From JALZMG01 sp963844175 (lineage in GTDB: Bacteria; Actinomycetota; Acidimicrobiia; Acidimicrobiales; Ilumatobacteraceae), in the NCBI GenBank assembly GCA_963844175.1, contig CAWJNE010000013.1, positions 248,001 through 312,000 of the forward strand: a DNA stretch of 64,000 bases. Direction: 5' to 3'. This document shows, in pieces, positions 26,427 through 34,885 of this stretch (its first letter is position 1; each line of letters begins with the position of its first letter). Both the position numbers and the translations under genes were made by a program. Under the pieces are notes generated by a model, which saw only the letters and a list, made by a program, of their open reading frames with translations, did no database searches and was not told where the DNA came from.

Positions 26427-27632
26427 ATGGCTGACGACGTCTGGATCCTCGGGATCCACATGACCAAGTTCGGCAAGCACCCCGACAAGGACACCGTGGA
26501 CCTCGGTGCCGAGGCGGTGATGGCGGCGATCGCCGACGCCGGCGTGTCGATGAAGGACATCGGTGTGATCGGGGCCGGCAACCTGCTCGGCGGGGCCGGC
26601 GGGTTCGGTCAGCAACTGCAGAAGCAGATCGGCCAGACCGGCGTGCCGGTCTACAACGTCGCCAACGCCTGCGCCACGGGAGCCACCGCGCTGCGCACGG
26701 CGATCATGGCGGTGAAGGCGGGCGAGGTCGACATGGGTCTCGCCGTCGGGGTGGAGAAGCTGGCCGGCGCCGGGCTGCTCGGTGGCGGCGGGCAGGCCAA
26801 GAAGGACGGCAAGGAGTGGGCGCCCAAGGGTCGCTTCGGTGCCGTGGCACCGGTCGACGGCCGCATCGGCACCGACACCATGCCCGGCGTCTTCGCCCAG
26901 ATCGGCCAGGAGTACGGCCACCGCTACGGCGGCACCAGCTTCGAGCTGTTCGCCAAGATCAGCGAGAAGAACCACGCCCACTCGACACTCAACCCGCTGG
27001 CCGCCTACCAGAAGCGGTTCACCCTCGAGGAGATCATGAACGACATCATGATCGCCTACCCGAACACCCGCCCGATGTGCTCGGCCAACTGCGACGGCGC
27101 GGCGGCGGCGGTCGTCGTCAGCGGCGAGAAGCTGAAGACGCTGTCGGGCGAGCAGCAGCGGCGGGCCGTCAAGGTGTCGGCGTCCGTGCTCACGACGGAC
27201 CCGTGGGAGGAGGCCTGCCAGATCCTCCCCAACGTCAACACGCTGACCCGCAACGCCGCGACCAAGGCCTACGAGCAGGCCGGCGTCGGGCCCGACGACC
27301 TCGACCTCGTCGAGCTGCACGACTGCTTCGCCACCGCCGAGCTGGTGCACTACGACAACCTCCAGCTGTGCGAGGAGGGCGGCGCCGCCGACTACTTCAT
27401 GAGCGGCGCCACGTGGCGTGACGGCAAGACCCCGGTCAACGTGTCGGGCGGGCTGCAGTCCAAGGGCCACCCGATCTCGGCCACGGGCATCGCCAACATC
27501 TGGGAGGTCTGCCACCACCTGCGCGGTGAGGCCGGCGATCGCCAGATCGAGGGCGCCAAGGTCGGCCTGGCCCACGTGATCGGCCTCGGCTCGGCGTGCG
27601 GCGTGCACATCCTGGAGAAGTCAGCCGCCTGA
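26427..27632 (+). CDS. SCP-x-type thiolase / acetyl-CoA acetyltransferase family
   Basis: A 401-residue thiolase-fold protein that should cleave or condense a beta-ketoacyl-CoA. The nucleophile Cys is in VANACATGATAL, the second active-site region is ELHDCFATAEL, the catalytic His is in SKGHPISATG, and the last Cys is in GLGSACGVHIL. HDCFA rather than NEAFA places it with the SCP-x/sterol-thiolase group. The RBS GAGGAGAG 6 nt before ATG 26427 is strong. With the DUF35 gene just upstream it resembles lipid or steroid side-chain thiolase/aldolase pairs. The chain substrate is unknown. The 3' end overlaps the converging 2H phosphoesterase by 12 nt. Confidence 0.9.
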   Translation: MADDVWILGIHMTKFGKHPDKDTVDLGAEAVMAAIADAGVSMKDIGVIGAGNLLGGAGGFGQQLQKQIGQTGVPVYNVANACATGATALRTAIMAVKAGEVDMGLAVGVEKLAGAGLLGGGGQAKKDGKEWAPKGRFGAVAPVDGRIGTDTMPGVFAQIGQEYGHRYGGTSFELFAKISEKNHAHSTLNPLAAYQKRFTLEEIMNDIMIAYPNTRPMCSANCDGAAAAVVVSGEKLKTLSGEQQRRAVKVSASVLTTDPWEEACQILPNVNTLTRNAATKAYEQAGVGPDDLDLVELHDCFATAELVHYDNLQLCEEGGAADYFMSGATWRDGKTPVNVSGGLQSKGHPISATGIANIWEVCHHLRGEAGDRQIEGAKVGLAHVIGLGSACGVHILEKSAA

Positions 27633-28184
27633 CCCCACCCCGTTTACGTCCGGATTCTGGTCGCCGGTGCGACCACGATCCGGACGTAAACGCGTGAACG
27701 GGGCCGTTTGCACCGACGTCCAGCCGGTGTCGATGTCGAGCTCGATGACGTCGAGCGCGGCGAGCGTCACCGTCCGGTCGAAACGCCGGTCGCACAGCGC
27801 CGCCCAGGCCGGCTCGGCGAGGTCGGGGTCCACGGTGCGGCCGTGGACCAGCGTGACGTGGGGCTGGAACGGCACCCTGGCCCATCCCGGCGCCTCGAGG
27901 TCGGCCAGCGCGGCGTGCAGCTCGGCGATGCCGCCGGCCACGTCATCGACGCCGAGGTAGACGCCGTAGCGGGCCGTGCCCGCCCAGCACGCCGTGCTGG
28001 TCAGCGTGATCTGGAAGGGGGCCGTGCGGCGCGCCAGCTCGGCGACCCGGCCGCTGGCGGCGTCGTGGTCGGCGACGTCGTGGACCAACGTGAGGTGCGG
28101 ATCGATGCGCCCGGCCATCACCGGGTCCCACGCCCGGCGCGCCTCGTCGATCTCGTCCGCCACCGTGCCGCGGAGGAACAGCAC
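27621..28184 (-). CDS. 2H phosphoesterase (2'-5' RNA ligase family)
   Basis: A 187-residue protein with two HxT motifs spaced as in 2H phosphoesterases: PHLTLVHD near residue 30 and PHVTLVHG near residue 125. Known members ligate or hydrolyse 2'-5' RNA bonds or cyclic phosphodiesters. I choose GTG 28184, which has AGAAGG 6 nt upstream. A TTG at 28202 is the alternative. The cupin gene ends 24 nt upstream, so nagA, cupin and this gene may form one operon. The last about 24 codons run through the hairpin at 27641-27692 and the gene ends 12 nt inside the thiolase, so the C-terminal tail is probably not functional. Confidence 0.82.
   Translation of the reverse strand: MLFLRGTVADEIDEARRAWDPVMAGRIDPHLTLVHDVADHDAASGRVAELARRTAPFQITLTSTACWAGTARYGVYLGVDDVAGGIAELHAALADLEAPGWARVPFQPHVTLVHGRTVDPDLAEPAWAALCDRRFDRTVTLAALDVIELDIDTGWTSVQTAPFTRLRPDRGRTGDQNPDVNGVGSGG
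27641..27692. terminator. 52-nt hairpin at the thiolase / 2H phosphoesterase junction
   Basis: Arms CGTTTACGTCCGGAT at 27641-27655 and its complement at 27678-27692 pair over 15 bp. After a 2-nt internal mismatch, TGGTCG/CGACCA (27658-27663, 27670-27675) adds 6 bp around a 6-nt loop. It begins 8 nt after the thiolase stop. From the other strand it lies within the last codons of the 2H gene. It is probably the thiolase terminator. There is no T-tract. Confidence 0.6.
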
Positions 28185-28207
28185 GACCGCCCTTCTGCGC
28201 AAGGAGG

Positions 28208-28753
28208 TCAGAACCCGGCGTGCTGGGCACCGACGATGAAGACGGCGAGTCGGGCGGTCGTCTCGCCGTGGTTGCGCCAGGCGTGACGGGTCCCGTTCTG
28301 CACGACGGTGTCGCCGGGCTTGAGGTGCACCTCGACGCCGTCGTCGAGCTCCAGCCAGACCTCGCCCTCGAGCACGACCTCGAAGTCGATGGTCGACGTC
28401 GTGTGCATGCCCGGGGCGTCGGGCTCCATGTGTCCGGCCAGGCCGGGCATCGCCGACTCGAACTCGGCCAGCGCGGCGTCGAGATCGGCGGGCGGCGGCG
28501 GCCCACCGGGCTCCCGGTTGTGCGGGGGGATGGCGAAGAAGCCGAACCGGAACCCGCCGATCGGCGGGAAGTACTGGTCGTGCGCCGGTTGCGCGCCGTG
28601 GTCGGGGAACGACGGCGGCTCGTCGCCGCCCCACAGGCGGTGGAACTCCGAGCCGGGCGTCAGCGATGGACGGAAGCCGTCGACCTCGGTGTCGCTGGCG
28701 ATGACGGCCTTGCCGTCGGCGTCATGGCCGGTGACGACCCGTCGTACGCGCAT
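28208..28753 (-). CDS. Cupin-domain protein
   Basis: A 181-residue protein with one C-terminal cupin barrel. Cupin motif 1 is HTTSTIDFEVVLEGEVWLEL near residues 115-134, where H and E could bind a metal (the usual third His is replaced), and motif 2 is LKPGDTVVQNGTRHAWRN. The N-terminal 100 residues (GSEFHRLWGGDEPPSFPD, FPPIGGFRFGFFAIPP) are a family-specific extension. Many such proteins bind small acids or sugars, and the function is unknown. ATG 28753 lies 32 nt inside the end of nagA on the same strand, so the genes are coupled. Confidence 0.8.
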   Translation of the reverse strand: MRVRRVVTGHDADGKAVIASDTEVDGFRPSLTPGSEFHRLWGGDEPPSFPDHGAQPAHDQYFPPIGGFRFGFFAIPPHNREPGGPPPPADLDAALAEFESAMPGLAGHMEPDAPGMHTTSTIDFEVVLEGEVWLELDDGVEVHLKPGDTVVQNGTRHAWRNHGETTARLAVFIVGAQHAGF

Positions 28754-29846
28754 CGCCGGACCGTACGCCGCCGACCACGGTGGCGACGACGCGCAGCTGC
28801 CGGTCGAGCACCGTGACATCACCTCGCCCGCCGACGCGCAGCCGCCCGCGATCGGCCAGCCCGAGGACGTCGGCCGGCGTCGACGTCACCGTGGCGATCG
28901 CCGCCTCGACGGCGCACCCCGTCCAGGCGACCAGGTTGCGGACGGCCTGGTCGAGGGTCAGGTCGCTGCCGGCCAGCACGCCGTCGGGGGTGCGCACGCC
29001 GTTCGGTCCGGCCGGCGCCGCCACGGCGTCCGTCACGAGGTTGAACCGCCGGGGACCGAGCGCTCGCCACGCCACGCGCACGGCCACCGGATCGACGTGG
29101 ATCCCGTCGGCGATCACGCCGGCGACCACTCGATCGTCGGCCAGCGCGGTGCCGATCGGGCCCGGATCCCGGTGGCCGAACGGCCGCATGCCGTTGAACA
29201 GGTGGGTGACGTACGTCGCGCCGGCGCCGAGCCCGGCGGCGAACTGCTCGGCGCTGGCGTCGGTGTGGCCGAGCGACACGACGACACCCCGCTGCACCAG
29301 CGCAGCGATGACGTCGAGGGCGCCAGGCAGTTCGGGCGCCAACGTGACGAGGGAGACGCCGGACGACCGTGACCAGTCGGCCACGAGCGCCGCCGAGGGC
29401 GGCTCCAGCAGCGGCTCGGGGTGAGCGCCGCGACGGATCGGGGCCAGCATCGGGCCCTCGAGGTGCAGCCCGAGTGGCACGGCCGACCAGCTGGCCGTGT
29501 CGCCCTCCCGCCGGCGCCACGCCGCCAGTGCGGCCGACCGCTGGTCCGCGGGGCACGTGACGATGGTCGGCAGGAACGCCGTCACGCCGTGCTGCGGCAG
29601 CCGCGCCGCCAGCTCGTCGATCCGCTCCGGTTGGCGGGTGAGGTCGATCCCATGGGCCCCGTTGAGCTGCAGGTCGACGAACCCTGGGACGATCCAGCCA
29701 CGGCGGGCGTCGATCGACGCTGTCTCGACGGGCCCTCGTCCGATCGCCGTGATCCGCCCTGCGTCGATCACCACGTGGCCGTCATCCAGGACGCCGTCCG
29801 GCGTGATCACCGCCCCGTTGGTCACGGCGATGGTCGGCTGGCCCAC
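28722..29846 (-). CDS. nagA: N-acetylglucosamine-6-phosphate deacetylase
   Basis: A 374-residue amidohydrolase that removes the acetyl group from GlcNAc-6-phosphate in aminosugar recycling. Visible are GFVDLQLNGAHGIDLTR, the metal ligand Glu in LGLHLEGPMLAP, His in VVSLGHTDASAEQ and THLFNGMRPFGHRDPG, and Asp in LVTDAVAA, all characteristic of NagA. It starts at ATG 29846 and is divergent from the 2-oxoglutarate oxygenase gene across 29 nt, so the promoters are very tight or leaderless. No nagB or PTS gene is adjacent. The downstream cupin start lies within its last codons. Confidence 0.92.
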   Translation of the reverse strand: MGQPTIAVTNGAVITPDGVLDDGHVVIDAGRITAIGRGPVETASIDARRGWIVPGFVDLQLNGAHGIDLTRQPERIDELAARLPQHGVTAFLPTIVTCPADQRSAALAAWRRREGDTASWSAVPLGLHLEGPMLAPIRRGAHPEPLLEPPSAALVADWSRSSGVSLVTLAPELPGALDVIAALVQRGVVVSLGHTDASAEQFAAGLGAGATYVTHLFNGMRPFGHRDPGPIGTALADDRVVAGVIADGIHVDPVAVRVAWRALGPRRFNLVTDAVAAPAGPNGVRTPDGVLAGSDLTLDQAVRNLVAWTGCAVEAAIATVTSTPADVLGLADRGRLRVGGRGDVTVLDRQLRVVATVVGGVRSGDARTTGRHRP

Positions 29847-29875
29847 GCCTACGTTGTATCCGTACCCTGGCGCTC

Positions 29876-30937
29876 GTGACGACGACGGCGCCGACGTTCA
29901 CCGCGATCCCCGACATCGACCTCGCCCGATGGGCCGGCACCGACGCCGATCGTGCCGCCCTGGCTGCCGAGACAACGGCGATCTGCCACGAGCTCGGCTT
30001 CTTCCACGTGGTCGGCCATGGCGTGCCCGACTCGTTCCGCCTCGAGTGGGACGACGCGCTGCGGGCGTTCTTCGACCTGCCCGAGGACGTCAAGGCGAGC
30101 ATCGACAAGATCGAGTCGCCGCACTTCCGGGGCTGGGAGCGGGTCGGGGCGGAGCTGACGGACCACCGCACGGACTTCCGCGAGCAGCTCGACGTGGCGA
30201 CCGAGAACCCGCCGTACGGGCCCGACGTCGAGCCGGCCTACCTCCGACTCGACGGTCCGAACCAGTGGCTCCCCGAGTCGGTGCTGCCCGGATTCCGCCG
30301 CCTCGTCAACGAGTTCCAGTCGCGCATGGGTGACGTCGCCGACCGATTGGGTGAGGTCCTCTCGCTCGGCCTCGGCCTTGCGCCCACCCACCTGCGCGAC
30401 CTGTTCGGCGAGCGCCGCCACTCCAAGGCCAAGCTGATCCGCTACCCGCCGTCGCCCCCGGGCGAGGCCGGCGTGAACGCCCACCACGACACCGGGTTCC
30501 TGACCGTGCTGGCCCAGCACGGCGTGGGCGGGCTGCAAGCGCTCGGCCCCGATGGCAGCTGGATCGACATCGAGGCCCGCGACGACGCCTTCGTCGTCAA
30601 CCTCGGCGAGATCCTGCAGGCCATGACCGGCAACTACCTCGTCGCCACGACCCACCGGGTGATCGCCACCGAGGCGCGCTACTCATCGGCCCACTTCCAC
30701 GGTCCGGACCTGCGCACGCCACTGCGCCCCCTGCCCCTGGCGCCGGAGTACGCCGCCGCCGTCGCCGCCAGTCCACGCCATGCCGGCGCCGGGTTCATGG
30801 CCAGCCGGGACGAGCTGGTCGCCGGGCGCCGGGGCACCTCCGGGCAAACCGCCGACACGTACGGCGCCCAGCTGTGGAAGCACTACCAGCGCAGCTACCC
30901 GGACAACATGGCCCGTCACCACGCCGATCAGCCGTGA
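29876..30937 (+). CDS. 2-oxoglutarate/Fe(II) oxygenase, isopenicillin-N-synthase-like
   Basis: A 353-residue non-heme iron oxygenase. The N-terminal DIOX_N region is typical (ELGFFHVVGHGVPDSF, FFDLPEDVKASI, FRGWERVGAELTDHRTDFREQLD). The iron triad is His-x-Asp in NAHHDTGFLTVL and the distal His in ATTHRVIATEARYSSAHF, with Arg of RYS for 2-oxoglutarate. Family members hydroxylate, desaturate or cyclise small molecules, and no substrate can be named. GTG 29876 may be leaderless given the 29-nt gap to nagA. After the stop comes a pair of long imperfect repeats, then a ThDP enzyme on the same strand. Confidence 0.88.
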   Translation: MTTTAPTFTAIPDIDLARWAGTDADRAALAAETTAICHELGFFHVVGHGVPDSFRLEWDDALRAFFDLPEDVKASIDKIESPHFRGWERVGAELTDHRTDFREQLDVATENPPYGPDVEPAYLRLDGPNQWLPESVLPGFRRLVNEFQSRMGDVADRLGEVLSLGLGLAPTHLRDLFGERRHSKAKLIRYPPSPPGEAGVNAHHDTGFLTVLAQHGVGGLQALGPDGSWIDIEARDDAFVVNLGEILQAMTGNYLVATTHRVIATEARYSSAHFHGPDLRTPLRPLPLAPEYAAAVAASPRHAGAGFMASRDELVAGRRGTSGQTADTYGAQLWKHYQRSYPDNMARHHADQP

Positions 30938-30947
30938 CCGGGCGGAG

Positions 30948-31105
30948 GTCCCCGAGCGTTCGTGCCGCAGTGAACGCATGGCCAGGCCGAGCGCAGTGAG
31001 GCACCAGCAAGTGAGCCATCAGGACAGTCCCCGAGCGTTCGTGCCGCAGTGAACGCGCATGGCCAGGCCGAGCGCAGCGAGGCACGGCGAGCAAGCGAGC
31101 CATCA
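30948..31105 (+). repeat. Two imperfect 74-79 bp tandem repeats between oxygenase and ThDP genes
   Basis: Copies run about 30948-31021 and 31027-31105. Both open with CCCCGAGCGTTCGTGCCGCA and continue CAGTGAACGC, ATGGCCAGGCCGAGCGCA, ending AGCGAGCCATCA or AGTGAGCCATCA. The second copy ends at the A of the ThDP gene's ATG. A diverged third copy lies inverted at about 52575-52625. They carry no open frame of note and are best seen as extragenic repeats, one of which sets the leader of the next gene. Confidence 0.75.
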
Positions 31106-32817
31106 TGAACGGCACGGAGTTCCTGCTCCGGTCGCTCGTCGCCGACGGGGTGGACCACGTGTTCATGGTCCCCGGCGGCCTGATCGACCCCTTCTACCCG
31201 GCGCTGCAGGCCGTCCCGGAGCTGACCCCGATCGTGGCCGCCCAGGAAGGCGGCGCGGCCTACGCCGCCGACGGCTTCGCCAGGGCATCAGGCGGGATGG
31301 GCGCCTGCCTCGTGATCGGTGGACCCGGCGTGACCAACGCCGTCACCGCGGTGTCGACGGCGCTGACCGACGGCGTCCCGTTGCTCGTCATCAGCGGCGA
31401 GGTGGCCACGTTCGTCGAGGGGCTCGGCTTCTTCCAGGACGCGTCGGCCGGCACGTTCGACGACACCGCCGTGCTGCGCCCGGTGACGAGCGAGTCGTTC
31501 AGCGTCCCCGACGTCCGCCTGCTGCACCACGCCTACGCCGGCGCCGTACGGCGGATGTTCGACGGGGCTCGCGCACCGGTCCACCTGTCCGTGCCGAAGG
31601 ACGTCCAGACCGGCGACGTCGACGTCGCGCCCGTGGCCGTGGCCGACGACCTGCGGTCCGGTCGAGCCCACGACGCCACCGCCGCCGGCGCCGCCTTCTC
31701 GGCGTTCGGCGCTGATCCACCGCGGCGCATCGTCCTGCTCGCCGGTGCGGCCATCGACGACGACGCCGACTCGGCGTTGCTGGTCGAGCTGGCCGAGCGG
31801 TTCCACCTCCCTGTCGCCACGACGCAGCTGGCGAAGGGAACGTTCCCCGAGGACCACGAGCTCTCCCTCGGCGTGTTCGGCTACGGCGGCGGCAACCGGG
31901 CCACGCACGCCTTCCTCGACGGTGGGCTCGACCTCGTCGTCGCGTTGGGCTCGGCGTTCAACCAGCGCCAGTCGCTGCACTGGACGGACCGCCTCGACCC
32001 GCGGTGCGGGACGATCGCCGTCGACACGAGCGCCGTGCCCGTGACGGTGGCGCCCCACGATCTCCGGTTCGTGCACGGCCACCCGGCGGCGCTGGTGCGC
32101 TGGCTCGGCGAGGACCCGGCCGCGACGGAACTGCTCGCCGCCGGCGTCGAGGAACGGCGGTCCTGGCTGGCACCGATCCAGGAGCTCCCGCGCTACCTCC
32201 ACCTCGCCAACACGACGAGCGACCAGGTGCCGATCCACCCGGCGCGCATGATCACCGAAGCCCGCCGGGCGCTGCCACGGGACACCATCGCCGTGGTCGA
32301 CAGCGGCGCCCACCGGGCGTTCGCCATCCACTACTGGGACGCCTACGGACCGCGCCAGTACCTGACGGCCGCCACGCTCGGGCCGATGGGCTGGGCGCTG
32401 GGGGCGGCCAACGGCGCGGCGGCGGCCAGGCCGGATCGGCCCGTCGTCGTGTTCACCGGCGACGGCTGCATGCAGATGCACGGCATCGAGGTGCAGACGG
32501 CCGCCCGGTACGGGTTGCGGGTGATCTACGTCGTCAGCAACAACGGCGCCCTCGGCAACGTGTGGTTGCGGGCCCACCAGGTCGGTCCGCTGGGCGCCGA
32601 GCTGACCACCGTGCCCGATCACGACTTCGCCGGCTTCGCCCGGTCGCTGTCGTGTCCGGCCGAGACCGTGCGCACACCCGACGAGCTGGGGCCGGCGCTG
32701 CAGCGCGCCGCGGCGGCGACGGGCCCGTACCTGCTCGACGTCAAGACCGAGCGCGATGCCCCGACCCCCGTCGAGCCGTACCAGCAGGCCGCCGCGGCCT
32801 GGTCGTACCACGAATGA
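31105..32817 (+). CDS. Thiamine-diphosphate enzyme, acetolactate synthase/benzoylformate decarboxylase superfamily
   Basis: A 570-residue three-domain ThDP enzyme. The PYR domain has the catalytic Glu in VAAQEGGAAYAADGFAR and the GGPGVTNAVTAVSTAL loop. The PP domain has the ThDP/Mg motif GDGCMQMHGIEVQTAARYGLRVIYVVSNN (GDG to NN). The middle domain carries LATTQLAKGTFPEDHE-like sequence (VATTQLAKGTFPE). It is longer than benzoylformate decarboxylase and lacks a partner ilvN-like gene, so it is probably a catabolic decarboxylase or lyase rather than the biosynthetic enzyme. ATG 31105 sits at the end of the upstream repeat and there is no clear RBS. It could act on a 2-oxo acid related to the oxygenase upstream. 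Confidence 0.88.
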   Translation: MNGTEFLLRSLVADGVDHVFMVPGGLIDPFYPALQAVPELTPIVAAQEGGAAYAADGFARASGGMGACLVIGGPGVTNAVTAVSTALTDGVPLLVISGEVATFVEGLGFFQDASAGTFDDTAVLRPVTSESFSVPDVRLLHHAYAGAVRRMFDGARAPVHLSVPKDVQTGDVDVAPVAVADDLRSGRAHDATAAGAAFSAFGADPPRRIVLLAGAAIDDDADSALLVELAERFHLPVATTQLAKGTFPEDHELSLGVFGYGGGNRATHAFLDGGLDLVVALGSAFNQRQSLHWTDRLDPRCGTIAVDTSAVPVTVAPHDLRFVHGHPAALVRWLGEDPAATELLAAGVEERRSWLAPIQELPRYLHLANTTSDQVPIHPARMITEARRALPRDTIAVVDSGAHRAFAIHYWDAYGPRQYLTAATLGPMGWALGAANGAAAARPDRPVVVFTGDGCMQMHGIEVQTAARYGLRVIYVVSNNGALGNVWLRAHQVGPLGAELTTVPDHDFAGFARSLSCPAETVRTPDELGPALQRAAAATGPYLLDVKTERDAPTPVEPYQQAAAAWSYHE

Positions 32818-32867
32818 GCGAGGGAGTCTTCGACCGAGCGAATCATCGGCTCGGTCTTCTCGCTCAT
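32814..32867 (+). terminator. 54-nt interrupted hairpin starting at the ThDP gene stop
   Basis: ATGAGCGAG at 32814-32822 pairs with 32859-32867, and GACCGAG at 32832-32838 pairs with 32850-32856, with an 11-nt loop. The left arm contains the TGA stop. The interior includes GAGTCTTCG at 32824-32832, the second copy of the dispersed motif. It is a likely terminator or mRNA 3' end structure for the ThDP gene. There is no T-tract. Confidence 0.5.
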
Positions 32868-32936
32868 GGCCGAGCTCTTGTTGCGCTCGTGCTCAGCGTG
32901 ACCGACGACCGTGAGGTGTCACCATGAGGGGGAACG

Positions 32937-33473
32937 GTGGCCGAGCTGCCTGACCCGATCGCCGACCTGTATGGCGACGATCGGCGGACGTACGAACGGA
33001 TGCTGGCCCGACGTCGACGCCACGGTGTCGGCCTCTACGGCCCGTACGTGCCGCTGCTCAGCCATCCGCAGCTGGCCGAACGCATCGAGGAGCTCGGCGG
33101 GTACCTGAAGTTCGACGGCGTGCTGCCCCGTGACCGCTACCAGTTCGTGGTACTGGCCTTCGCCCACGCGGTGGGCGCCGAGTTCGAGTGGCGCGATCAC
33201 GTCCAGCACGCCCTCGACGCGGGGGTGCCGCCGACGGCGATCGATGCGCTCGGCACCGGCGGGGAGCTGGCCGAGCCGTACCGCATGCTGGCCGAGGCCG
33301 TGACGTCGACGATCGGCTACCGCGACCTCCCGCAGGACGTGCAGGACCGCATCGTCGCCGACGTCGGGGTCAAGGGCCTGGTCGAGGTGGTGGCGCTGTG
33401 CGGTGTCTACGCCCTCATCGCCATGGTCAGCGCGGCGTTCGCCGTCCCCGTCACGGAGGCGGGCCGGCACTGA
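32937..33473 (+). CDS. Carboxymuconolactone decarboxylase-like protein lacking the CxxC motif
   Basis: A 178-residue all-helical protein of the AhpD/CMD fold. GLYGPYVPLLSHPQLAERIEELGGYL and QFVVLAFAHAVGAEFEWRDHVQHALDAGV are the classic helices with H...E...H. The redox CxxC pair of AhpD-type peroxidases is absent (AHAVGAEFEW has none), which favours a decarboxylase-like or unknown role. Start is GTG 32937 with GAGGGGGA 4-10 nt upstream. The 3' end overlaps the converging TauE/SafE gene by 23 nt. Confidence 0.82.
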   Translation: MAELPDPIADLYGDDRRTYERMLARRRRHGVGLYGPYVPLLSHPQLAERIEELGGYLKFDGVLPRDRYQFVVLAFAHAVGAEFEWRDHVQHALDAGVPPTAIDALGTGGELAEPYRMLAEAVTSTIGYRDLPQDVQDRIVADVGVKGLVEVVALCGVYALIAMVSAAFAVPVTEAGRH

Positions 33474-34284
33474 GCTCCGGCGCCGCCGTCCCACGCTCTC
33501 GGAACAGGCCGTAGGCGAGGCGGAGGGCGACGGCGAGCAGGAGGACGGCGAACAGCACGTTCGACAGGTCGTCGTCCATCCGGTCCGACAGCACGGCGCC
33601 GAGCGCAGCGGTGACGATGCCGGCCACGCCGACGACAGCAGCCACGCGCAGGTCGGCGTTGTCCGACGTGCGGTTGCGCCACGTGCCCATCAGCGCCGTC
33701 GGGATGATCATCGCCGCCGACGTGCCCTTGGCGATCGTCGGGTCGATGCCGAGCAGCAGGATCATCGCCGGCACGACGATGATCCCGCCGCCGACGCCGA
33801 GCAGCCCGGCGAGGATCCCGGCGGCCAGCCCGACGACGACCAGCTCGACCACGCCCAGCACCGTCAGCGCGGCGCGGCCGTCGGCGTCGACGTCGATGAA
33901 CAGGCGCACGGCCGACACCAGCGTCAACCCGATGAACAGCACGGTGATCGTGCGAACGGGCAGCACGACGAGCAGCCGCGTGCCGATCACCGCCCCGCCG
34001 ACGGCGCCGACGGTCAGCCACGCGGCGACCGGCCAGTCGACGTTGTCGTGGGCGATGTACGTGATGACGGACGCCACGGAGATCGGCAGGACGGCGGCCA
34101 GCGACGTCCCGTGGGCCAACCGCTGCGACATGCCGACGGCGAGCACGAGGCCCGGCACGATGAGGATCCCACCGCCGACCCCGAACAGCCCGGCCAGGAA
34201 GCCGGCCAGGATCCCGACGACGGCGATGCCCCAGGTCGAGCGACGCTCGGTCCGGCCGCCCGCCGTGACGGTGGGCTCCGTCAT
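33451..34284 (-). CDS. TauE/SafE-family (sulfite/organosulfonate exporter) membrane protein
   Basis: A 277-residue polytopic membrane protein of about eight segments in two homologous halves. Each half opens with the same signature: LAGLFGVGGGILIVPGLVLA near residue 30 and LAGLLGVGGGIIVVPAMILL near residue 165. The family moves sulfite, sulfonates or sulfur oxyanions, but the substrate varies. ATG 34284 overlaps the stop of the upstream GNAT gene by 4 nt (ATGA), so they are translated together. It converges on the CMD gene. Confidence 0.88.
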   Translation of the reverse strand: MTEPTVTAGGRTERRSTWGIAVVGILAGFLAGLFGVGGGILIVPGLVLAVGMSQRLAHGTSLAAVLPISVASVITYIAHDNVDWPVAAWLTVGAVGGAVIGTRLLVVLPVRTITVLFIGLTLVSAVRLFIDVDADGRAALTVLGVVELVVVGLAAGILAGLLGVGGGIIVVPAMILLLGIDPTIAKGTSAAMIIPTALMGTWRNRTSDNADLRVAAVVGVAGIVTAALGAVLSDRMDDDLSNVLFAVLLLAVALRLAYGLFRERGTAAPELSAGPPP

Positions 34285-34859
34285 CGGCCGTGGTGGCGGA
34301 GCACCCAGATCGGCAGGGGGGCGCCGCCGTCGTTGCTGGCGACGACCTCCCAACCGGCTGATTCGTAGTAGCCGACGTTGCCGGGGTTCGTCGTCTCGAG
34401 GTGGGCGGCGCCGGTGCCGACGCCAGCCAGCCCGGCCCGCATCAGCACCTGCCCGAGGCCACGGCCGCGCTGTTCGGGCAGGGTGGCCAGCACACCGAGG
34501 TACCAGTGCTCGGCGACGTCCGGGAGGAGCTCGTCCACCACCGACTGGTAGGCGTCGATGCGGGCCAGCTCGGCGGGTCCGATCACGTCGGGCCACGCCG
34601 CGTGGCCGGTCGCTGATGGTGTCGGTTGGGAGGGCGGCGACCACATGGCCACGGCGTCAGCCGGCCCGTGCACCCACACGGTGCCGTGGCCGACGCGACG
34701 GTCGAACAGGGCGCCGAAGAAGGCCGTGGCCTGGACGGCGTATCGGTCGTCGTTGGGGAAGAAGTAGCGCAGCGCGGGGTCGTGTTCGAAGGCGACGACG
34801 ACGGTGGCCACGACGGCGTCGCGATCCTCGACCGTGGCGACCCGGACGGCGTCCTCCAT
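34281..34859 (-). CDS. GNAT acetyltransferase
   Basis: A 192-residue GNAT protein: VRVATVEDRDAVVATVVVAFEHDPALRYFFPN is the N-terminal helix pair, YLGVLATLPEQRGRGLGQVLMRAGL is the acetyl-CoA loop (Q-R-G-R-G-L-G), and HLETTNPGNVGYYESAGWEVV is the usual C-terminal strand-helix. ATG 34859 gives MEDAVRVATVED. A start at 34868 would add three residues. The stop overlaps the TauE/SafE start. The substrate is unknown. Confidence 0.87.
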   Translation of the reverse strand: MEDAVRVATVEDRDAVVATVVVAFEHDPALRYFFPNDDRYAVQATAFFGALFDRRVGHGTVWVHGPADAVAMWSPPSQPTPSATGHAAWPDVIGPAELARIDAYQSVVDELLPDVAEHWYLGVLATLPEQRGRGLGQVLMRAGLAGVGTGAAHLETTNPGNVGYYESAGWEVVASNDGGAPLPIWVLRHHGR

Positions 34860-34885
34860 CCGGCGCACGGTACGCGCCGCGCCGG

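Noticed and set aside
30937..31105. CRISPR array in the tandem repeat region
   Set aside because: Only two long imperfect copies, no regular spacers and no cas genes.
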